A stretch of 64,000 nucleotides of DNA from Panaeolus papilionaceus. Taxonomy: Eukaryota > Basidiomycota > Agaricomycetes > Agaricales. The translations under genes were made by a program, and so were the position numbers. The notes beneath the pieces are model-generated. The model had not been told where the DNA came from and searched no databases. It saw nothing but the letters and a program-made list of their open reading frames with translations. The stretch covers positions 2,882,817-2,946,816 of the forward strand of contig JADNRZ010000002.1 of the NCBI GenBank assembly GCA_015501605.1, read 5' to 3'. This document shows positions 60,981 through 64,000 of this stretch, piece after piece; position 1 is the first letter of the stretch, and every line of letters begins with the position of its first letter.

Positions 60981-63900
60981 TTAAACGCAAACAACGGCTT
61001 CCAGTGCGTGACAAACTTCATCCACTCTTCTCAAGACCTCCTCCTCTGCCTCTTCATTGTCCTCCTCTTCCTCCGGTGACGAGTCCTTGGAATGGCTTGC
61101 AATCCTTAACAATGGCGCGGCAGCATCCCCATTTTCTCTGCTGACCCCCGGAGAAATGCTGCCAGTGAATCCAGGGAGCAAGGAAAGCTTCTGCAGCTTC
61201 CTCAGATGAACATCGTTGAGCTGCTCCAGAGCAAGCCGCTTCTGCCTGATCTGGTGTGCAAGGGCTGGCTTGTGCGGAAGCAACTCCTTCTCCTTTCCTA
61301 GGAGAAGAGCCTCTTCATCCCTGATGAATGTCACGAGGCGGGGAATTTCGACGTTAAGTCTCTGGATCTCCTCTTGGGCGCGCTTGATCTTGAAGTACTG
61401 GTCTAACAGTGCGCGACTTGCGGCCTTCGCCCAAGCCCTCTCCCGAATGTCGCTTCGTGTTTCGGAAAGGAGGTCGAAATCGGCAAGAAAGGCATATTCA
61501 ACCACACTGTCCCAGGCCAGGTGTGGTTTCGGGGGATTGAGAGCTGATGCGGCAGCGTTGTATCGCTCCAAGGCATTTCGAATTGCCTGGGAGCGGGTTT
61601 TAAGGGCATTCCCTATGTGCTTTCGGAGTTTGTAGCCTAAGGGTGGTCTGTATTGGTGGTGGGAAGGGTTATAAGGTGCAGGGCACTCACCGGTTCCAGA
61701 CATATTCATCTTAGAAAGTTCAAACATCCTAGAAACCACCAGTCCCTCCAGACTATCCAAGGCCCTCTGATACTTTCTCTGCTTGACCAGTTTTTCCACC
61801 GCCTTCCACTCTGGATCCCGCTGTTTCCATCGAACTTTTATCTCAAGCTTCCTTTCCAGCTCCTGGACCCGTAGGAGGTCTTTCCTTGTGATTTCTTGGG
61901 CATGTCGTCGCGCTGTCTCCTTCCTCTGGGTGGCATCCTTGACCGAGGCCATGTTCTCCGGTGTCAGAACTACAAATGTCTCCTTGAGGGCCTCCTTCTC
62001 TGCTTTCCTAAGCGCAATTACAGTCAATTGGGAACCAAGGGAGAGGGGTGTTCTGCTTACATGCTAGCGTGATAGTTCACCAAGGACTGCCAGTACTCCA
62101 TTTTGACCGTTTCCTCCTGCGGTTCCCTCTTGAGATTCTCCAGGTACTCCTGTTCCTCCTTGAGCCAGAGAGAAAATACATTCTCATCGGCAATCCCCTG
62201 AGCCTTCATTTGCGAAAGGAGTGATTCTTCTGTGGCGATAATATCCAAAGCTTGCTTATAATTATTAACCAAAAAAGTGCCTATGGATCTATTAGTCAGG
62301 GCCCTTAAAAGTGCGATAAACACTTACTGAGGTTGGCATAGGTCTCGTATCTATCCATGTGTGCGAGAAACCCCGATATTCTTTGCATACGATGAAAGAC
62401 GCTTGCATGGCGAATCGATGATGCAAGCGCGTTTGAACGAGAGAAGAATCGCTCACACGTTTCAAGGTCCTCCAGCCCCATACCCTTAACATAGGTCGCC
62501 AGAAGCTTCAGCTGGCAGAGGCGGTTGTGGGCGTGACCATGGAAGCTGCCGACTAGGGACTTGTAGTTCATCGATTTTGCTTTGGGCCCAAGAGGGCTTT
62601 TAGAAATGGTGGTTTCGAATTGACACCCGATGTCGTATCCCCCGCCTAGATTGGGTCCAAATGCATCCAAAAGAGCTTTGACGACGGCGAGCGGGTATTT
62701 GGATCTTGGGAACTCTTCGTTAGGAACTATATTGGTGAGAAGCAGATGGGTACTCACAGCTCTCCGCTCTGAACCATGTCAAGAACGACTAGGACGAACC
62801 CATGCCTGCAGAGCGCCAGGAAGATTCCTGTTTCATCAAACATTCTCCACATCTTCTCCGTCAATTCGCTAGCCATATTCTTCCACCGATCTTCACAAGG
62901 GGTCTTCAGTTCTGCAGCCCTTATGGCCTTGATCAGCCGGTGAGTGAAATGGTGGGGAGCATAGAGCATCAGGGCATACCTCCACATTACTTGGGTTCTC
63001 TAACCACCCCTTGATCGTGTCCTTCGCCCAGAGATCAACCTGCTCTCTTGGAAGGTAGTAGTCACCGCCAGGGGTCCGTCCGTCCTCCCGCTCGCTCACC
63101 AGCCCCAGCCCCGATTCATCCGTTTCCCCGCCCCGCCCTCTCCTCCTTAGCACCCGCTTCAGCGAATCATTCCCATCCATAGCAAACAGCATATCAAAAT
63201 GAAGCTGCGGTTCCCCCTCTAACTTGTAGGTGCAACAGGGACATGCATGACGAAGGCGCCAGCTGGCTGAGTCCCGGTTCAGTGCGGATTGAACCTCTGG
63301 TCGACCTCCTCCAAAATTGAGAGATACAAATCCATGCAGATCGAGAACTGCTTGGACAGGTATGACGCATACGGAACCCCTTGGATATCGCAGATGGATT
63401 TGATGAAGGGTTGGATGGCAAGGTGGGGGGAGCGAAGGCTGAGGGTTCGGTATAGCTCGACCAGCCGGACGGTGACAGCAACAGTGGGGGTGTGGGGGGC
63501 ACACGGTATAACGCCGTGTCGGATGAGAGATGCAGGAATGGAATGATGTCCTTGGAAGAAGGGGGACCTGTTTGGCATGTGAGGCTGTAAATATGTTGAG
63601 CAGGTATAAGAAAGAAAGAAGAGGGCGACTTACTTACTGTATACATCTACGACTTTGATGGGTACATGTCCTGAACAATTTCGGAAGGGGAAGTAGGGTT
63701 GTCTTCCGCCAGACCATCCTCGCCTAGGGATGATGCCCAGGCGAGGTATGAATCAGTACAGCCCGTCAGCTGCGATGCAAAGGCGACATTTCGTTTTTGA
63801 GTCTGATCACAGCGGGTACGCGTGTCAACTCGAGGAGGGCTACAGCAAAAGACTCCAAGTTAGATGTCTATTGTAGTGTAGTTGAATTAGAGAAATACAC

Positions 63901-64000
63901 GTACCGTTTATCATCACGGAGCGCGTCGCATACGATTTCAAACAACTCCCCACCCTCGTGGCTGATATCCACCTGTCTTGTCCCATCCAGCACCCCGTCG
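60981..64000 (-). mobile_element. KDZ (Kyakuja-Dileera-Zisupton) transposase gene, 5' end outside window, with one frameshift
   Basis: KDZ transposases are large DNA-transposon enzymes greatly expanded in Agaricomycetes. Recognisable blocks, 5' to 3', are VDISHEGGELFEIVCDAL, RTRCDQTQKRN, GVIPCAPHTPTVAVTVRLVE, LCRHGFVLVVLDMVQSGEL, the core SKYPLAVVKALLDAFG with YDIGCQFETTISKSP, VGSFHGHAHNRLCQLK, CERFFSRSNALASSIRHASV and FHRMQRI, then a helical region with YWQSLVNYHAS. The C-terminal part is coiled and ends in an acidic stretch. RHACPCCTYKLEGEP is the cysteine cluster piece. At least seven introns are needed, including a 54-nt in-frame one (61690-61637). Around 63293-63297 the frame shifts by one base (EEVDQR to VQSALNRDSASW) with no room for an intron. 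This suggests a decayed copy or a sequencing error. Confidence 0.88.

Overview
The window is nuclear DNA of a mushroom-forming basidiomycete (Agaricomycetes-like). The evidence is gene density (about one gene per 2.5 kb on both strands), many 50-60 nt introns with GT..CTRAY..AG signals, basidiomycete-type protein families (GPI-type chitin deacetylase, DUF6534 membrane protein, OPT transporter) and a KDZ (Kyakuja-Dileera-Zisupton) transposase at the right end. I see no rRNA, no convincing tRNA, no CRISPR array and no bacterial-type operon. Exon coordinates come from reading splice sites by eye and joining reading frames. Family names come from recognising conserved motifs, not from a database search.

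Layout. 1-2643 (+): 3' part of an SRPK-type kinase. 3892-10205 (-): a same-strand run of chitin deacetylase, SET/TAF-I histone chaperone and SAC1 phosphoinositide phosphatase. 10388-11310 (+): U2 snRNP A' (LEA1), divergent from SAC1. 11427-15478 (-): TMEM205-like membrane protein, Rieske subunit of complex III and a secreted GDPD. 17059-18324 (-): bZIP factor, divergent from NPL4 at 18917-21139 (+). 21953-25606 (-): membrane-tailed Nudix hydrolase and UGO1-like carrier, almost touching. 26836-32560 (+): a 16-exon tricalbin. 32763-33773 (-): MTQ2. 34127-35127 (+): a C2-only partial paralogue of the tricalbin. 35235-40292 (-): uracil-DNA glycosylase and kinesin-6. 40761-44896 (+): kinetochore scaffold Spc7/KNL1. 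45281-50993 (-): an unknown coiled-coil protein, ALG10 and a TauD-type dioxygenase. 51897-53683 (+): a decayed DUF6534 gene. 55182-57959 (+): OPT oligopeptide transporter with an early in-frame stop. 59116-60078 (-): an unknown protein. 60586-60636: a perfect inverted repeat. 60981-64000 (-): KDZ transposase, cut by the window edge.

How the genes relate. Most are unrelated housekeeping functions, as expected for a fungal chromosome. Three local relations stand out. Kinesin-6 and Spc7, both mitotic, share one short divergent promoter with a MluI-type cell-cycle box. The C2-only gene keeps the intron positions and phases of the tricalbin 1.6 kb away, so it is a DNA-level partial duplication. 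The right flank, from about 51 kb onward, is looser: a decayed membrane-protein gene, a transporter with a nonsense codon, an orphan gene and a transposon.

The most useful observations for re-annotation concern gene structure: two GC-AG introns (SAC1, tricalbin), an NPL4 first coding exon that is only ATG, in-frame introns easily read as coding, a TAG that is really a splice acceptor, and three places where the frame breaks (Nudix 5' end, OPT N-terminus, KDZ middle).
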